Shown here: piece by piece, positions 17,085 to 26,073 of the stretch | How the letters are laid out: each line of letters starts with the position of its first letter | Numbering within the stretch: position 1 is the first letter of the stretch | Source: Methylomonas rosea | GTDB lineage: Bacteria; Pseudomonadota; Gammaproteobacteria; Methylococcales; Methylomonadaceae | DNA length: 38,323 nucleotides | Assembly (NCBI RefSeq): GCF_024505055.1 | Contig: NZ_JANIBL010000049.1 | Span: 1-38,323, forward strand | Reading direction: 5' to 3' | The notes under the pieces: model-generated | What the model saw: only the letters and a program-made list of their open reading frames with translations | The model's database searches: none | Told to the model about the DNA's origin: nothing | Program-made: the position numbers and the translations under genes

Positions 17085-17906
17085 TCAACGCAACACGATG
17101 TCCGCCGGATGCCTGGCCTGCACGGCAAAACGCTGTTTCGAGCGTTTGACCCACCCCCTCACTTCCACGTCTTTACCCACATAGGTCTCCAGCGGCGGAA
17201 ACAGCCCGGCCGAAATTGGCTCCACACTGACGGATACCGTATCGGAGAATTGCAGATAGCTGTGTTTAGCCGTCTTTTTGACCCCGCGAATGCGTCCGGT
17301 TAAGCGCTTCCAGCCCTGATAATTGTTCTCATCGAGTAATTCGGCGGCCAGCGGCGCATAGGCATCTTCACCCCAAATCCCTAGTCTAGCTTGCTCGGCA
17401 CTGCGCTGAGCGGCGAGCAAGGTGTCGAGATACCTGAAGTTCGGCGGGTAAATGTTCACCGTCGCCAAACCGCGTTTCACCAGTTCCAGGTTGATATGCT
17501 CCTTGTCTTCGCTAAACACGTAGGCCAAGGTCCGCTGATATTTGTCCTGTTTTTCCACATCGCCCTGCAGGAATACCTTGCGATGCTCCAACTTCTGCTT
17601 CAACCAGGCCTTGGCCTGCGCGCCGCCGGCTTCGGCGGACTTATTGCGACCGGCAACCTCCGGCGTATTGATCCCTAAAAAACGGACTTTCTGGCCGTCG
17701 CTTAGTAAGATAGTATCGCCATCGAACACTTTTTCTACCCGATAGTAGGTAACGCCGGGATCGATGCTTACAACTTTGGCGTTTTCATTGCCATGATCGG
17801 CATAATGGCGGCGACCTTGCTGATCGGTCCATTGATAAACTTCGGCGTTTAGTAAAGCCGGCAATAACGCCAACAGCCAAAGACAGTGTTTAGTGCTTTT
17901 CATCAT
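17085..17906 (-). CDS. secreted thermonuclease (DUF4124 + SNase domain)
   Basis: 273 residues. The signal peptide (about 1-21) is followed by a DUF4124-type segment (AEVYQWTDQQGRRHYADH, about 21-50) and a staphylococcal nuclease fold (about 55-180). The SNase catalytic triad is preserved: Arg75 and Glu83 in RFLGINTPE (same eight-residue spacing as Arg35/Glu43 of the S. aureus enzyme) and Arg125 in KYQRTLAYVF, with Asp in FDGDT as metal ligand. The C-terminal third (about 190-273) is an extra OB-like region. It should degrade nucleic acid in the periplasm or outside. Its start is only 14 bp from the divergent DUF1415 start, so the promoters must lie inside the opposing genes. Confidence 0.9.
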   Translation of the reverse strand: MMKSTKHCLWLLALLPALLNAEVYQWTDQQGRRHYADHGNENAKVVSIDPGVTYYRVEKVFDGDTILLSDGQKVRFLGINTPEVAGRNKSAEAGGAQAKAWLKQKLEHRKVFLQGDVEKQDKYQRTLAYVFSEDKEHINLELVKRGLATVNIYPPNFRYLDTLLAAQRSAEQARLGIWGEDAYAPLAAELLDENNYQGWKRLTGRIRGVKKTAKHSYLQFSDTVSVSVEPISAGLFPPLETYVGKDVEVRGWVKRSKQRFAVQARHPADIVLR

Positions 17907-17920
17907 TTTTTTCGATCATC

Positions 17921-18466
17921 ATGAATAACCAACAGATTATCTCCGCTACTCAGGCTTGGCTAAAAACTTTTGTTATTGAATACAATATCTGCCCGTTTGC
18001 CCGCCGCGAGCAGGAAAGAGATAGTATTCGCTATCAGGTTGTGTCGAGCAACAGCATAGAGGATAGCCTGGAAGCGGTGATTGCCGAGTGCGTGCATCTC
18101 GATTCCGAACCCGACACCGAAACCACCTTACTGATCTTTAGCGAAGCATTTGCCGACTTCGAGGATTTCCTGGATTTGCTGGCTATCGCCGAGCAATTAC
18201 TGATTGATCAAGGTTACGAAGGCATCTATCAACTGGCCAGTTTTCACCCGGACTATTGCTTTGCGCAAACGCCGACAGACGACCCCAGCAATTACACCAA
18301 CCGCTCCCCTTACCCCATGCTGCATCTGATTCGCGAAGACAGTATCGAAAAAGCCGTAGCCAGTCATCCGGACCCGGAGGGTATTCCCGAGCGCAATATA
18401 GCGCTTACCCGCAAATTGGGCCTGGAAAAACTGCGGGCGATTGTAAATGCCTGCTACCAACAATAG
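17921..18466 (+). CDS. DUF1415 family protein
   Basis: 181 residues. Family marks are WLKTFVIEYNICPFARREQ near the N-terminus, TTLLIFSEAFADFEDFLD, the long conserved stretch IYQLASFHPDYCFAQT / DPSNYTNRSPYPMLHLIRE, and the end IPERNIALTRKLGLEKL. DUF1415 proteins are widespread in gammaproteobacteria and have no established function. The conserved Cys and His residues (C23, H112, C116) would allow metal or redox chemistry, but that is only inference. It is soluble and has no signal peptide. A hairpin with a T-run lies 130 bp downstream. Confidence 0.88.
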   Translation: MNNQQIISATQAWLKTFVIEYNICPFARREQERDSIRYQVVSSNSIEDSLEAVIAECVHLDSEPDTETTLLIFSEAFADFEDFLDLLAIAEQLLIDQGYEGIYQLASFHPDYCFAQTPTDDPSNYTNRSPYPMLHLIREDSIEKAVASHPDPEGIPERNIALTRKLGLEKLRAIVNACYQQ

Positions 18467-18594
18467 TGAAAAAAGAATTAATTTAGGGGCCGAGTTAAAG
18501 CTGCTGAGCCATGCATAAGACCGGCAGCTTGCAATAGGCCCGGCATGGTCTACGCTTTACCTTGCAAGTAGTTCTTCATGGGTGGCATGGATGC

Positions 18595-18639
18595 AAAAAA
18601 ATCCGGGTGGTTTGTTAATCGAGCCATCCGGTTTTTTTT
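18595..18639. terminator. hairpin with A- and T-tracts, likely terminator of the DUF1415 gene
   Basis: AAAAAAATCCGGGTGG (18595-18610) pairs with CCATCCGGTTTTTTTT (18624-18639) with two mismatches around a 13-base loop. The T-run on the plus strand is eight bases. It falls inside the long upstream frame of the hemerythrin gene, which is one reason I start that gene at 18665. Confidence 0.65.
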
Positions 18640-18664
18640 GGGCGTAATTTATCAGGCGGGACAG

Positions 18665-19063
18665 ATGCTGAAATGGGACAGTAAATACGAGCTTGGCAAC
18701 GACCGGATAGATGCGGAGCATCGCATCTTTCTGAGTTTGATTGTGGATTTCCACGACGCGGCCGAACAAGATACGCCCAAGGACAAATTGCTCAGAATAT
18801 TCAAAGAAATTTGCAAATATGCCGAGTTCCATTTTCTCAGCGAAGAAAATATCATGATAGATCACCGCTATCCTGAGCAGGAGCACCACATCAATTCTCA
18901 CGCAAAATTGTTGGCGGAAGCCAACAACAAACTGTATCAATTGCAATCGGGCAGTATCAGTGCCGATCACGCCTTTAACTTTCTGTTCAATTGGTTTGCT
19001 TTTCATACCTCATCCGAGGACAAAAAACTGGTTGGCTATATTGAAAGTAGCGCAGATAAATAA
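18665..19063 (+). CDS. bacteriohemerythrin
   Basis: 132 residues, MLKWDSKYELGNDRIDAEHR. All seven ligands of the non-heme di-iron O2-binding site are present at family spacing: His19, His56, Glu60, His75, His79, His114 and Asp119 (HFLSEE, HINSH, HTSSED). A longer frame from 18578 would begin upstream of a terminator-like hairpin, with a non-conserved leader, so I start at ATG 18665. In methanotrophs bacteriohemerythrin has been proposed to carry O2 to membrane-bound monooxygenase. The coexistence with pxm in this window, about 9 kb away, is suggestive but not a linkage. Confidence 0.9.
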   Translation: MLKWDSKYELGNDRIDAEHRIFLSLIVDFHDAAEQDTPKDKLLRIFKEICKYAEFHFLSEENIMIDHRYPEQEHHINSHAKLLAEANNKLYQLQSGSISADHAFNFLFNWFAFHTSSEDKKLVGYIESSADK

Positions 19064-19080
19064 CCCTATCCGGGCGATGC

Positions 19081-19107
19081 AAAACCCCGCTCTCGCGGGG
19101 CCTTAAT
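19081..19107 (-). terminator. terminator of the TPR gene
   Basis: Stem CCCCGC-TCTC-GCGGGG (19085-19100). On the minus strand it is followed by TTTTGC, and the gene ending at 19124 reads into it. It also lies just after the convergent hemerythrin gene and could serve both directions. Confidence 0.65.
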
Positions 19108-19123
19108 CTGAGATAGACTTAAC

Positions 19124-19825
19124 TCAAGAGTAGTAATCAAAGTCCTCTTTTTTCTCTATCTTGAAGCCCGGCTCTACATTGATTTCAATATCCTTGAGTT
19201 TGGTTTTTTCCGGTGCGGGCGTGGCACGAACCTCCTCCATAAACTCCTTGAACCACTGGGCGTTGATCACGCCTGTCATGTCTTCGTCTTGCAATATATT
19301 TTGCTCGTCGGGCAAACTGCCAAAGTCCCTAGCGGTTTGCAACGCCGCCAAGCAGGCATCGTTATCACCGCGTAAAGCATAAACGCAGGCCAGATTGTAA
19401 GCCGCGCTGCCTTTTTGAATACCACAAGCCTTTTCGAAAAAATCTTCCGCCAAATCGTATAGATCTGGCTTGGCTGCTTCCGAGCTAATGCGAGCCAATT
19501 CCATGAACGCCACGCCGCCGTCTATCGCCGCGCCCAAATAGTTAGGCGAAATCAGCAAGCAAAACGAAAACTTGGAAATGGCGTCTTCGTAAATTTCGAT
19601 AGCTAGTTTCGGCTCTTGAGTCCGGGCCTCATGCAATAAACCAAAGCCCCAGTGATACAGCGCTTCGGAAACAATCAAATGGTCGGCAATTACATTAGCA
19701 AAGCCTTGATACGCACCCTTGTATAGTTGCTCGGCTTTGCTGCCTTCGCTTTTACGGGCCTGGGCAACTTGCTTGATCGCCGCGTCCAGGGTGGAACGCT
19801 TTTTAAATGAACTCAATAGCGACAT
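19124..19825 (-). CDS. TPR-repeat protein
   Basis: 233 residues, no signal peptide or membrane segment. Helical repeats of TPR type run from about residue 25 to 175 (e.g. SEALYHWGFGLLHEA, AIEIYEDAISKFSFCLLISP, AYNLACVYALRGDNDACLAALQTA). The last of these has the end-of-group form that closes many bacterial TPR arrays. The C-terminal 40 residues are charged. A cytoplasmic scaffold role is likely by family, but no partner is indicated. GAGG precedes the ATG. Confidence 0.8.
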   Translation of the reverse strand: MSLLSSFKKRSTLDAAIKQVAQARKSEGSKAEQLYKGAYQGFANVIADHLIVSEALYHWGFGLLHEARTQEPKLAIEIYEDAISKFSFCLLISPNYLGAAIDGGVAFMELARISSEAAKPDLYDLAEDFFEKACGIQKGSAAYNLACVYALRGDNDACLAALQTARDFGSLPDEQNILQDEDMTGVINAQWFKEFMEEVRATPAPEKTKLKDIEINVEPGFKIEKKEDFDYYS

Positions 19826-19908
19826 CGATGAATCCTCACTTCTGTTTTATAAACCGGGTTACGATAAAATAGCTGGGCATACTACAACATCCCAACCGGA
19901 AAATGTTA

Positions 19909-20235
19909 ATGAACGACTCACTCCCCGATCTGGAAAAAGCCAAGGTGAATTTGGAAACTTCGTCCATTCCCTGGGCCGAGTTGCAACGATTTTTCGCAGC
20001 CGGGCTGGCAATCGCGGTAGCGGCGGACCTGGATCTGGTCGAAGTGGCTTACCAGTTTTCGCGCGACAATAAAACTCAGGTCGCACAATGGCTGGATGCC
20101 GGCCAAATCGGTCATGTTTCGGATCGACAGGCCGGCGAATGGATCAGCGCCAACAGCTCGGTTTGGGCTGTTGTAGTCAGGCCCTGGGTGCTAGTTCAGG
20201 CAAGTATTTGCGAGCCAACCAATAGTCCGCGCTGA
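19909..20235 (+). CDS. DUF2288 family protein
   Basis: 108 residues. Conserved features are KVNLETSSIPWAELQRFFA, DLDLVEVAYQFSRDN, VAQWLDAGQIGHVS and the closing WAVVVRPWVLVQ, which place it in DUF2288, a small soluble family of unknown function. ATG 19909 is preferred over 19903 because GGAAA is seven bases away. Its last 59 bases overlap the end of the convergent DoxX gene, so the two 3' ends are antisense to each other. Confidence 0.85.
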   Translation: MNDSLPDLEKAKVNLETSSIPWAELQRFFAAGLAIAVAADLDLVEVAYQFSRDNKTQVAQWLDAGQIGHVSDRQAGEWISANSSVWAVVVRPWVLVQASICEPTNSPR

Positions 20236-20842
20236 CAAACCTGCCGCCGCCCAAAAAAAACAGCGCCAGCAACATGACGAAATAGGTGGCGGCAAACTCA
20301 ATTCCATTATTCAATATCACCAAGGCGCCGTTCTCGGTCAGCCATTGATAGTCGCCCTGCACCTGTAAAATTTCCTTGGCGCGCTCCAAGCGTTCTATCG
20401 CCCCTATCGTGCGTTCGGTGGCAAAAATGCCGCTACCGGTGGCAATGGCCAACCAACCGTTTTGGATATGCGCGCTGATGGCGGCCACCACCATGATTAT
20501 CATCAACGGCAATGTGATCGGCCGGATGGCAAAGCCTAACAATAAAAACAAGGCGCCGACAATTTCAAATAGCGCGACCAGAAATACCAGCACATAAGGC
20601 GCCGGCAAACCCAAGCCCCATTCGGCGTTACCGAACCATTCGGCCGTGTCGGAAAAATTTGCGAATTTTTTGGTGCCCGCCATCCAAAACACCGGCGCCA
20701 AATAGAGCCGCAGCAACAGCGGCGCCAAAAAATCCACGCATTTAGCAGTATCGCAACTGCGTTTGGACAGTTGCATAATTCCCGGTAGTTTATCGATGAC
20801 CACCGCCATTAACGAAGTAAAAGACGTATTATTCATTTTCAT
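20177..20842 (-). CDS. DoxX family membrane protein
   Basis: 221 residues with four DoxX-type membrane segments starting at about residue 40 (LLLRLYLAPVFWMAGTKKF, VLVFLVALFEIVGALFLLLG, TLPLMIIMVVAAISAH, ATYFVMLLALFFLGGGRFVS). A loop of about 50 polar residues between the third and fourth segments is longer than in minimal DoxX proteins. Some DoxX relatives work in thiosulfate or quinone oxidation; this member cannot be assigned. The start is near GGAGGGG. It is divergent from the cupin gene across 36 bp and overlaps the DUF2288 gene at its end. Confidence 0.88.
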   Translation of the reverse strand: MKMNNTSFTSLMAVVIDKLPGIMQLSKRSCDTAKCVDFLAPLLLRLYLAPVFWMAGTKKFANFSDTAEWFGNAEWGLGLPAPYVLVFLVALFEIVGALFLLLGFAIRPITLPLMIIMVVAAISAHIQNGWLAIATGSGIFATERTIGAIERLERAKEILQVQGDYQWLTENGALVILNNGIEFAATYFVMLLALFFLGGGRFVSADYWLARKYLPELAPRA

Positions 20843-20878
20843 TCCCCTCCCCCAATTTTTTATTATGTACCCGCTTTT

Positions 20879-21223
20879 ATGAACATCAGCAGTTCGTGCA
20901 TTTTTACAGACATTCCAGCTCAGTTGCCAATAGAATTATGCCAAACCTTGTTTAGCAAGCCTACTATTCGCATCGAGCGCATTGTTTCCAAGGGTCATTG
21001 CAGCGCCGAAAACGAGTGGTACGACCAAAATCAGGACGAGTGGGTGATATTGTTACAAGGCGAAGCCAGGCTCACATTTGCCCAATCCGCACCTGTGGAC
21101 CTAAAGCCGGGCGACTATCTGCTGATTCCGGCGCATTGTCGGCACCGGGTGGAATGGACCAATCCGGACATTGAGTCGATATGGCTGGCGATTCATATAT
21201 TCGAGGCGCCGACTGCGGAATAA
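20879..21223 (+). CDS. small cupin-domain protein
   Basis: 114 residues. A single cupin barrel: GHCSAENEWYDQNQDEWVILLQGEA, DLKPGDYLLIPAHCRHRVEWT. The usual HxH of motif 1 is replaced by an ENEWYDQ..DEW pattern seen in a recognisable sub-family, while motif 2 keeps a His (HRVEW). Metal binding is therefore plausible but not certain. Cytoplasmic; the ligand is unknown. No good ribosome binding site is visible. It is divergent from the DoxX gene and convergent with rhlE. Confidence 0.85.
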   Translation: MNISSSCIFTDIPAQLPIELCQTLFSKPTIRIERIVSKGHCSAENEWYDQNQDEWVILLQGEARLTFAQSAPVDLKPGDYLLIPAHCRHRVEWTNPDIESIWLAIHIFEAPTAE

Positions 21224-21246
21224 ACCGGCATTCGGCAGGAGGAGTT

Positions 21247-21270
21247 GTCGTGCCCACGGCCGGGCACGAC
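21247..21270. terminator. convergent-gene hairpin
   Basis: GTCGTGCCC and GGGCACGAC form a nine-pair perfect stem around a six-base loop, in the 59-bp space between the stops of the cupin gene and rhlE. There is no T-run, so intrinsic termination is uncertain. The position suits a two-way transcript end or a 3' stability element. Confidence 0.5.
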
Positions 21271-21282
21271 GAGGCAAACTGC

Positions 21283-22566
21283 TTAGCGGGGCTTGGCTGT
21301 TTGCGGACGCGGTTTACGAGAGTTGGGCGCGCGTTTAGCCTGTTCCCCCGGCCGGCCATTCTGCGGCCGCCTGGCCGGCTTATTCGGCTGGGCCGGTTTT
21401 GGCTGCGGCTTGCTGTTCGTCACTGCCAATGACACGTTCGGATAGCCGGTATCATCGACGCGCGGAATCTGCCTTTTCAACAGCTTCTCGATAGCAGCCA
21501 ACAAATAAGCCTCTTCCGGATCGACCAGCGAAATTGCCTGACCTTCGGCGCCGGCGCGGCCGGTGCGGCCGATGCGATGCACATAGTCTTCCGCTACTTG
21601 CGGCAAATCAAAGTTCACCACATGCGGCAGTTGATCGATATCCAAACCGCGCGCGGCGATGTCAGTGGCGATTAGTGCGGTAATTGCACCATTTTTAAAC
21701 TCCTCCAAAGCCCGAACCCTGGCACCCTGACTCTTGTCGCCGTGTAAGGCCGCGCAACGAATCCCATCCTTGATAAGCTGTTTGGCCAAACGATCCGCGC
21801 CGTGCTTGGTGCGGACGAACACCAATACCTGCTGCCAATGACCGTTGCCTATCAGATAGGACAGTAATTCGCGCTTGTATTCACGGTTAATGCCGTACAC
21901 CAACTGCGAGACGGTATCGGCGGCGGCATTGCGTTTGGCGACGGCTATTTCAACCGGATCGGTGAGGATTTGTTCGGCCAACGCACTAATTTCCGGTGCA
22001 TAAGTCGCCGAGAACAGCAGGTTCTGGCGTTTATTGGGCAACAAAGCGATGATTCGACGAATATCGCGAATAAAGCCCATGTCCAGCATTCGATCGGCTT
22101 CGTCGAGTACAAAATACTCAACCTTGGATAAATCCAGATGCTGTTGCTGAATTAAATCCAGCAATCGTCCGGGCGTAGCAACGACAATATCGGTGCCGCG
22201 CTGGATCTTCTGAATCTGCGGATTAATACTGACGCCCCCGTATATCGCCTCGGCAAAAAACGGTAAATGCTTGCCGTAAGTTCGGACGCTTTCATAAACC
22301 TGCATCGCCAATTCGCGGGTCGGCGTCAAGATCAATACCCTAACCGGACGCGGCTTTTGCGGAACCGGTTGTTCTTGCAACAGCTGAAGAAGAGGCAAGG
22401 TAAATCCGGCGGTTTTGCCGGTGCCGGTTTGCGCGCCGGCCAGCACATCGCGGCCTTGTAAAATGACCGGAATGGCCTGCGCCTGTATCGGCGTCGGGGT
22501 TTCATAGCCTTGCTCGGCAACCGCCTTAAGTAGTTGCTCGGATAAACCCAATTCTGAAAATAACAT
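21283..22566 (-). CDS. rhlE: DEAD-box ATP-dependent RNA helicase RhlE
   Basis: 427 residues with every DEAD-box motif in order: Q motif (YETPTPIQ), motif I AQTGTGKT (Lys51), Ia PTRELA, Ib TPGR, motif II DEAD (155-158), III SAT, V ARGLDID and [10 protein letters not shown]. The short N-terminus ([16 protein letters not shown]) and the basic, Pro/Arg-rich C-terminal tail (about 385-427) are typical of RhlE. In E. coli RhlE helps remodel rRNA during ribosome assembly. The 5' leader contains a hairpin with the arms CCCGT and ACGGG, as often seen before helicase genes, but its role is unproven. Confidence 0.92.
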   Translation of the reverse strand: MLFSELGLSEQLLKAVAEQGYETPTPIQAQAIPVILQGRDVLAGAQTGTGKTAGFTLPLLQLLQEQPVPQKPRPVRVLILTPTRELAMQVYESVRTYGKHLPFFAEAIYGGVSINPQIQKIQRGTDIVVATPGRLLDLIQQQHLDLSKVEYFVLDEADRMLDMGFIRDIRRIIALLPNKRQNLLFSATYAPEISALAEQILTDPVEIAVAKRNAAADTVSQLVYGINREYKRELLSYLIGNGHWQQVLVFVRTKHGADRLAKQLIKDGIRCAALHGDKSQGARVRALEEFKNGAITALIATDIAARGLDIDQLPHVVNFDLPQVAEDYVHRIGRTGRAGAEGQAISLVDPEEAYLLAAIEKLLKRQIPRVDDTGYPNVSLAVTNSKPQPKPAQPNKPARRPQNGRPGEQAKRAPNSRKPRPQTAKPR

Positions 22567-22717
22567 GCAAAAACCTTATGTTATGCCCGTAATTAACGGG
22601 TGTATGAATAGAAAAGATATGGCATGATGAACACACCTAAAGTAGCAAAAATTAACTTTGCACCTACAATAAATCCTCGATAGCGTAGCCGCGATTCTTC
22701 AGCAGGGGTCAAAACAA

Positions 22718-23080
22718 ATGAGTTTCGAAAAACGAATACACCGTAGAGTAAAACCTAGAGGCCTACAGGCAGGCATTATTTTCCACAGCAGAACAGCCCG
22801 GGAAATTTCGCTGAATGCGGAAATTCTGGACATCAGCTACAGCGGCATCCGAGTTAAGCTCCAAGATCCCATTAGCGCGGATGTTGCCGGCAAGGTTAAA
22901 ATCACCATGGTACTGCCGGAATCCGGAACGCCGTTCAGTGTGCACGGCATTCTGAAACATCAAAATGTCGACTCTGAATGCGGCTTGCACTACGTAGACC
23001 ACGTCGAAGGTTCTATCGACGACCTAATGTTTGAATGCATCGAACTCGACGACACCACCGTGTTGATCAAAACCGTTTAA
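22718..23080 (+). CDS. PilZ-domain c-di-GMP-binding protein
   Basis: 120 residues. The c-di-GMP-binding signature is complete: RVKPR (RxxxR) near residues 10-14 and DISYSG (DxSxxG) near 38-43, on a single PilZ barrel. No output domain is attached, so it probably acts by binding another protein. It is a plausible reader of the signal made by the GGDEF-EAL protein at 12781-15888, though the two are 7 kb apart and no partner is known. AGGGG precedes the ATG. It is convergent with rapA. Confidence 0.88.
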   Translation: MSFEKRIHRRVKPRGLQAGIIFHSRTAREISLNAEILDISYSGIRVKLQDPISADVAGKVKITMVLPESGTPFSVHGILKHQNVDSECGLHYVDHVEGSIDDLMFECIELDDTTVLIKTV

Positions 23081-23112
23081 ACAACACCGCTGCAGAAGAC
23101 CCTATCGTCTAG

Positions 23113-25875
23113 CTAACTGGTAATAACGAACCGCACCGCGTCCAGCCGCAACTGAGTTTCCTGTATGCTTTCGTGCGAGAGCATGGTCATTTCCTTGAGC
23201 TGCTCGATTTCCTGCTCCTTAATACCGGGATTAATCTTTTTCAGCCGTACCAAACGTTTGATTTCGCCGGTTAGCGTCGCAATCATCAGATTACTGCTTT
23301 CCGCTATCAACTTCTGCATTTGCGCGCCCGCCAACTGTTCAGCGACTTTGATCATGTCTTGAATATGTTGGCGCTGGCTGTTCAAAAACTGACTGATTTG
23401 CGCCTTATCAAAACTATCGCCGGTCTCGACCAGGCTGTCGTGGCTAATGACAAGCGTTAGATCTTTTTTATGCTGATCGACTAAAACGCGTAACGGTGTA
23501 TGCGGTAAAAACCGACCGATTTGTAACTCGGCGGGCGCACTGCATTCCGCAACAAACAAAAGCTCCAGCAGGAATTGGCCGGCTTTGAGCTGCGGATGTT
23601 TGACCACACTCACAGCGGCATTGCCGGTCTCGCTGGACAACACCAAATCCATGGCCGACAACACCATCGGATGCTCGGCGGTCAAAAACTGCATGTCTTC
23701 CCTGGCCAGCGCGATGTCGCGATTGACGGTTACCGTCAAACCGTCGTCTTGCAACATCGGAAAATGGGCAATGCGTAGATTTTCGCTGGGCCACAGGATA
23801 TGGCAATCGCGCGAATGATCTTCGACATCGACGCCATAACAATCGAACATGGCTTCCATAAACGGCCACAAATTCCCGTCGCGTTCGCCGGCAGTAATCT
23901 CTGCCACCAGCCGCGCGGCTTCTTGCGGACGGCAGGAATTTAGTTCCAACAGCAAATCGCGGCCTTTATGTAGCTCTTCTTCCACCTGACTGTTCAAAGC
24001 CTTGGTGTTGGCGATCAAGGCCTCGACTACAGCCGCATCGCGGCTAAGCAACGCGCTATCGCGGGCTTCGCCCAGCAACTTCAGGACTTGCGCAGCACCC
24101 GAACAGTTATGCCGGAATGCGTCCAGGCCTTCGTCGTACCAGCGGAATAACACGTGCTGAGTGCTATCGACCAGGTATGGAATATGGATTTGAATCACAT
24201 GCTTCTGCCCGATTCGGTCCAGACGGCCGATGCGTTGTTGCAGCAAATCCGGATTTTCCGGCAGATCGAACAGAAACAGATGGCGCACGAATTGAAAGTT
24301 GCGCCCTTCGCTACCGATCTCCGAACAAATCAACACTTGAGCCCGGCTCTCTTCGTCGGCAAAAAACGCCGCCGCTCGATCCCGCTCGACGATACTCATA
24401 CCTTCATGAAACACTGCTGCGGTATGCCCAACATGCTGCCGCAACAGTTGCTCCAGCTGAATCGCGGTTTCCGCGCGCTTGCAGATTAACAGGGCTTTTT
24501 CGTCGCCCAAGGCTTTCAACTGCCCGACCAACCAATGCAGATACGGACTGTTAGCTAAATCCGCAGTCTCTTCACCTTGCAGCGGATAAGCATGGCGTTG
24601 CCGATCCGGAAAACCCTGCACCGTTTGCCGGGAGTTTCTGAATAAAATCCGTCCGGTGCCATGATGATCGAGCAATAATTTGATCAATTCTTCCCGTGCG
24701 TTGGCTTGGCTGTCGTTGACCTGTTGCAGCAGTTTGTCGACATTGTCCTGCTTTAATAAATTTTTCAATTGCTCCTGCTGTTCGGCATCCAGCGCTGCGC
24801 CGGCAATCAGCAAATTTGCGAGCCGGGCCACCGGCTCAAACTGGCTTTCTTCCCGCAGGAACTGCTCGAACCGATAAAAACGGTCGGGATCGAGCAAACG
24901 CAAACGTGCAAAATGGCTTTCCTTACCCAATTGCTCGGGCGTCGCGGTCAACAGAATCAGGCCCGGAGACGCCAGGGCTAATTGCTCGACAAACAGATAA
25001 TCGGCGCTGGGTGCGTCTTCGCTCCATTCCAGATGATGCGCCTCATCGACCACAACCAAATCCCAACCGGCATCCAAGGCTTGTTGCTGGCGATGCGGAG
25101 AATCGGCAAAGAAGCGCTGGCTGCACAACACCAACTGCTCGCTGAGAAACGGGTTCTCGTCCGGACTGGCAAAGCAACGGCTTTCGTCGAAAATGCTAAA
25201 CCGCAGATTAAAGCGGCGCAGCATCTCCACCAACCATTGATGCAGCAGGCTTTCCGGCACCAAAATCAACACGCGCTTGCTTAAGCCGTTGATTAGGCGA
25301 TGCTGAATGATCAAACCGGCTTCTATGGTTTTACCCAAACCCACTTCATCGGCCAGCATAATGCGCGGTAAGGTGCGGCTGGCGGCTTGATGGGCAATAT
25401 AAAGTTGATGCGGAATCAGCGAAGCGCGCGCACCCTGCAAACCTTTGGTAGCGGCTTGTTGGTGCTGTTGCTGACGCCGCCAGGTTTCGTAACGCAGTAA
25501 AAACCAGGCGGTCGGGTCGAATTGGCCGGTGAATAAACGATCTTGCGGTTTGTTAAATTGAATATGATGGTTAAGTTCCATCTCGTCGATTTGCTGCAAC
25601 TGTCCGTCTTCATCGATACCGATGTAGGTCAACAAACCGTTGTGCTGCTGCACCTGTTGCACGCTGATTTTCGCGTAATCCGCCGATTCGATCACATCGC
25701 CTTCGTTGAACTGCACCCGAGTCAAAGGCGCGTTATCTCTGGCGTAAACCCGCCTGTCGCCGGTCGCTAAAAACAATACGGTGACACGGTTAAATTCAGC
25801 ATCCATCACCATACCTAAACCGAGTTCGGATTCGGTATTACTAATCCAGCGTTGGCCGGGAATAAACTCATTCAT
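23113..25875 (-). CDS. rapA: RNA polymerase-associated SWI2/SNF2 ATPase RapA
   Basis: 920 residues. The N-terminal Tudor-like region (about 1-115, starting FIPGQRWISNTESELGLG) is followed by the SNF2 helicase core: Walker A DEVGLGKT (Lys182), DEAH box (277-280), LTATPEQL, then helicase-C motifs SEIGSEGRNFQFVRHL and QRIGRLDRIGQ. A large RapA-specific C-terminal half follows. RapA recycles RNA polymerase after transcription. Length is a little under the ~968 residues of the E. coli protein. It is a single gene with no close partner on its strand. Confidence 0.93.
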   Translation of the reverse strand: MNEFIPGQRWISNTESELGLGMVMDAEFNRVTVLFLATGDRRVYARDNAPLTRVQFNEGDVIESADYAKISVQQVQQHNGLLTYIGIDEDGQLQQIDEMELNHHIQFNKPQDRLFTGQFDPTAWFLLRYETWRRQQQHQQAATKGLQGARASLIPHQLYIAHQAASRTLPRIMLADEVGLGKTIEAGLIIQHRLINGLSKRVLILVPESLLHQWLVEMLRRFNLRFSIFDESRCFASPDENPFLSEQLVLCSQRFFADSPHRQQQALDAGWDLVVVDEAHHLEWSEDAPSADYLFVEQLALASPGLILLTATPEQLGKESHFARLRLLDPDRFYRFEQFLREESQFEPVARLANLLIAGAALDAEQQEQLKNLLKQDNVDKLLQQVNDSQANAREELIKLLLDHHGTGRILFRNSRQTVQGFPDRQRHAYPLQGEETADLANSPYLHWLVGQLKALGDEKALLICKRAETAIQLEQLLRQHVGHTAAVFHEGMSIVERDRAAAFFADEESRAQVLICSEIGSEGRNFQFVRHLFLFDLPENPDLLQQRIGRLDRIGQKHVIQIHIPYLVDSTQHVLFRWYDEGLDAFRHNCSGAAQVLKLLGEARDSALLSRDAAVVEALIANTKALNSQVEEELHKGRDLLLELNSCRPQEAARLVAEITAGERDGNLWPFMEAMFDCYGVDVEDHSRDCHILWPSENLRIAHFPMLQDDGLTVTVNRDIALAREDMQFLTAEHPMVLSAMDLVLSSETGNAAVSVVKHPQLKAGQFLLELLFVAECSAPAELQIGRFLPHTPLRVLVDQHKKDLTLVISHDSLVETGDSFDKAQISQFLNSQRQHIQDMIKVAEQLAGAQMQKLIAESSNLMIATLTGEIKRLVRLKKINPGIKEQEIEQLKEMTMLSHESIQETQLRLDAVRFVITS

Positions 25876-26073
25876 GTTTTACTTCTTGGAAATGTAATTC
25901 GACTTTAAAAGCGCTGCGTAAAGCAGCCGGGATGATATGAAAAGCGGATTAATTCATGATTAATTTGTCGAGGAAAAAGAATCGAGAATTTCAGCAACGC
26001 TTGAAAACATGGTTAAATTTAGCAGAAGACTCATATTTTCAATGCACTAAAACTCATCATTATCAGGAACACC

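Noticed and set aside
18578..18664. N-terminal extension of the hemerythrin frame
   Set aside because: The extension runs through a terminator-like hairpin, is not hemerythrin-like, and lacks a ribosome binding site.
24117..24554. Plus-strand frame of 145 codons
   Set aside because: Shadow of rapA in the opposite strand.
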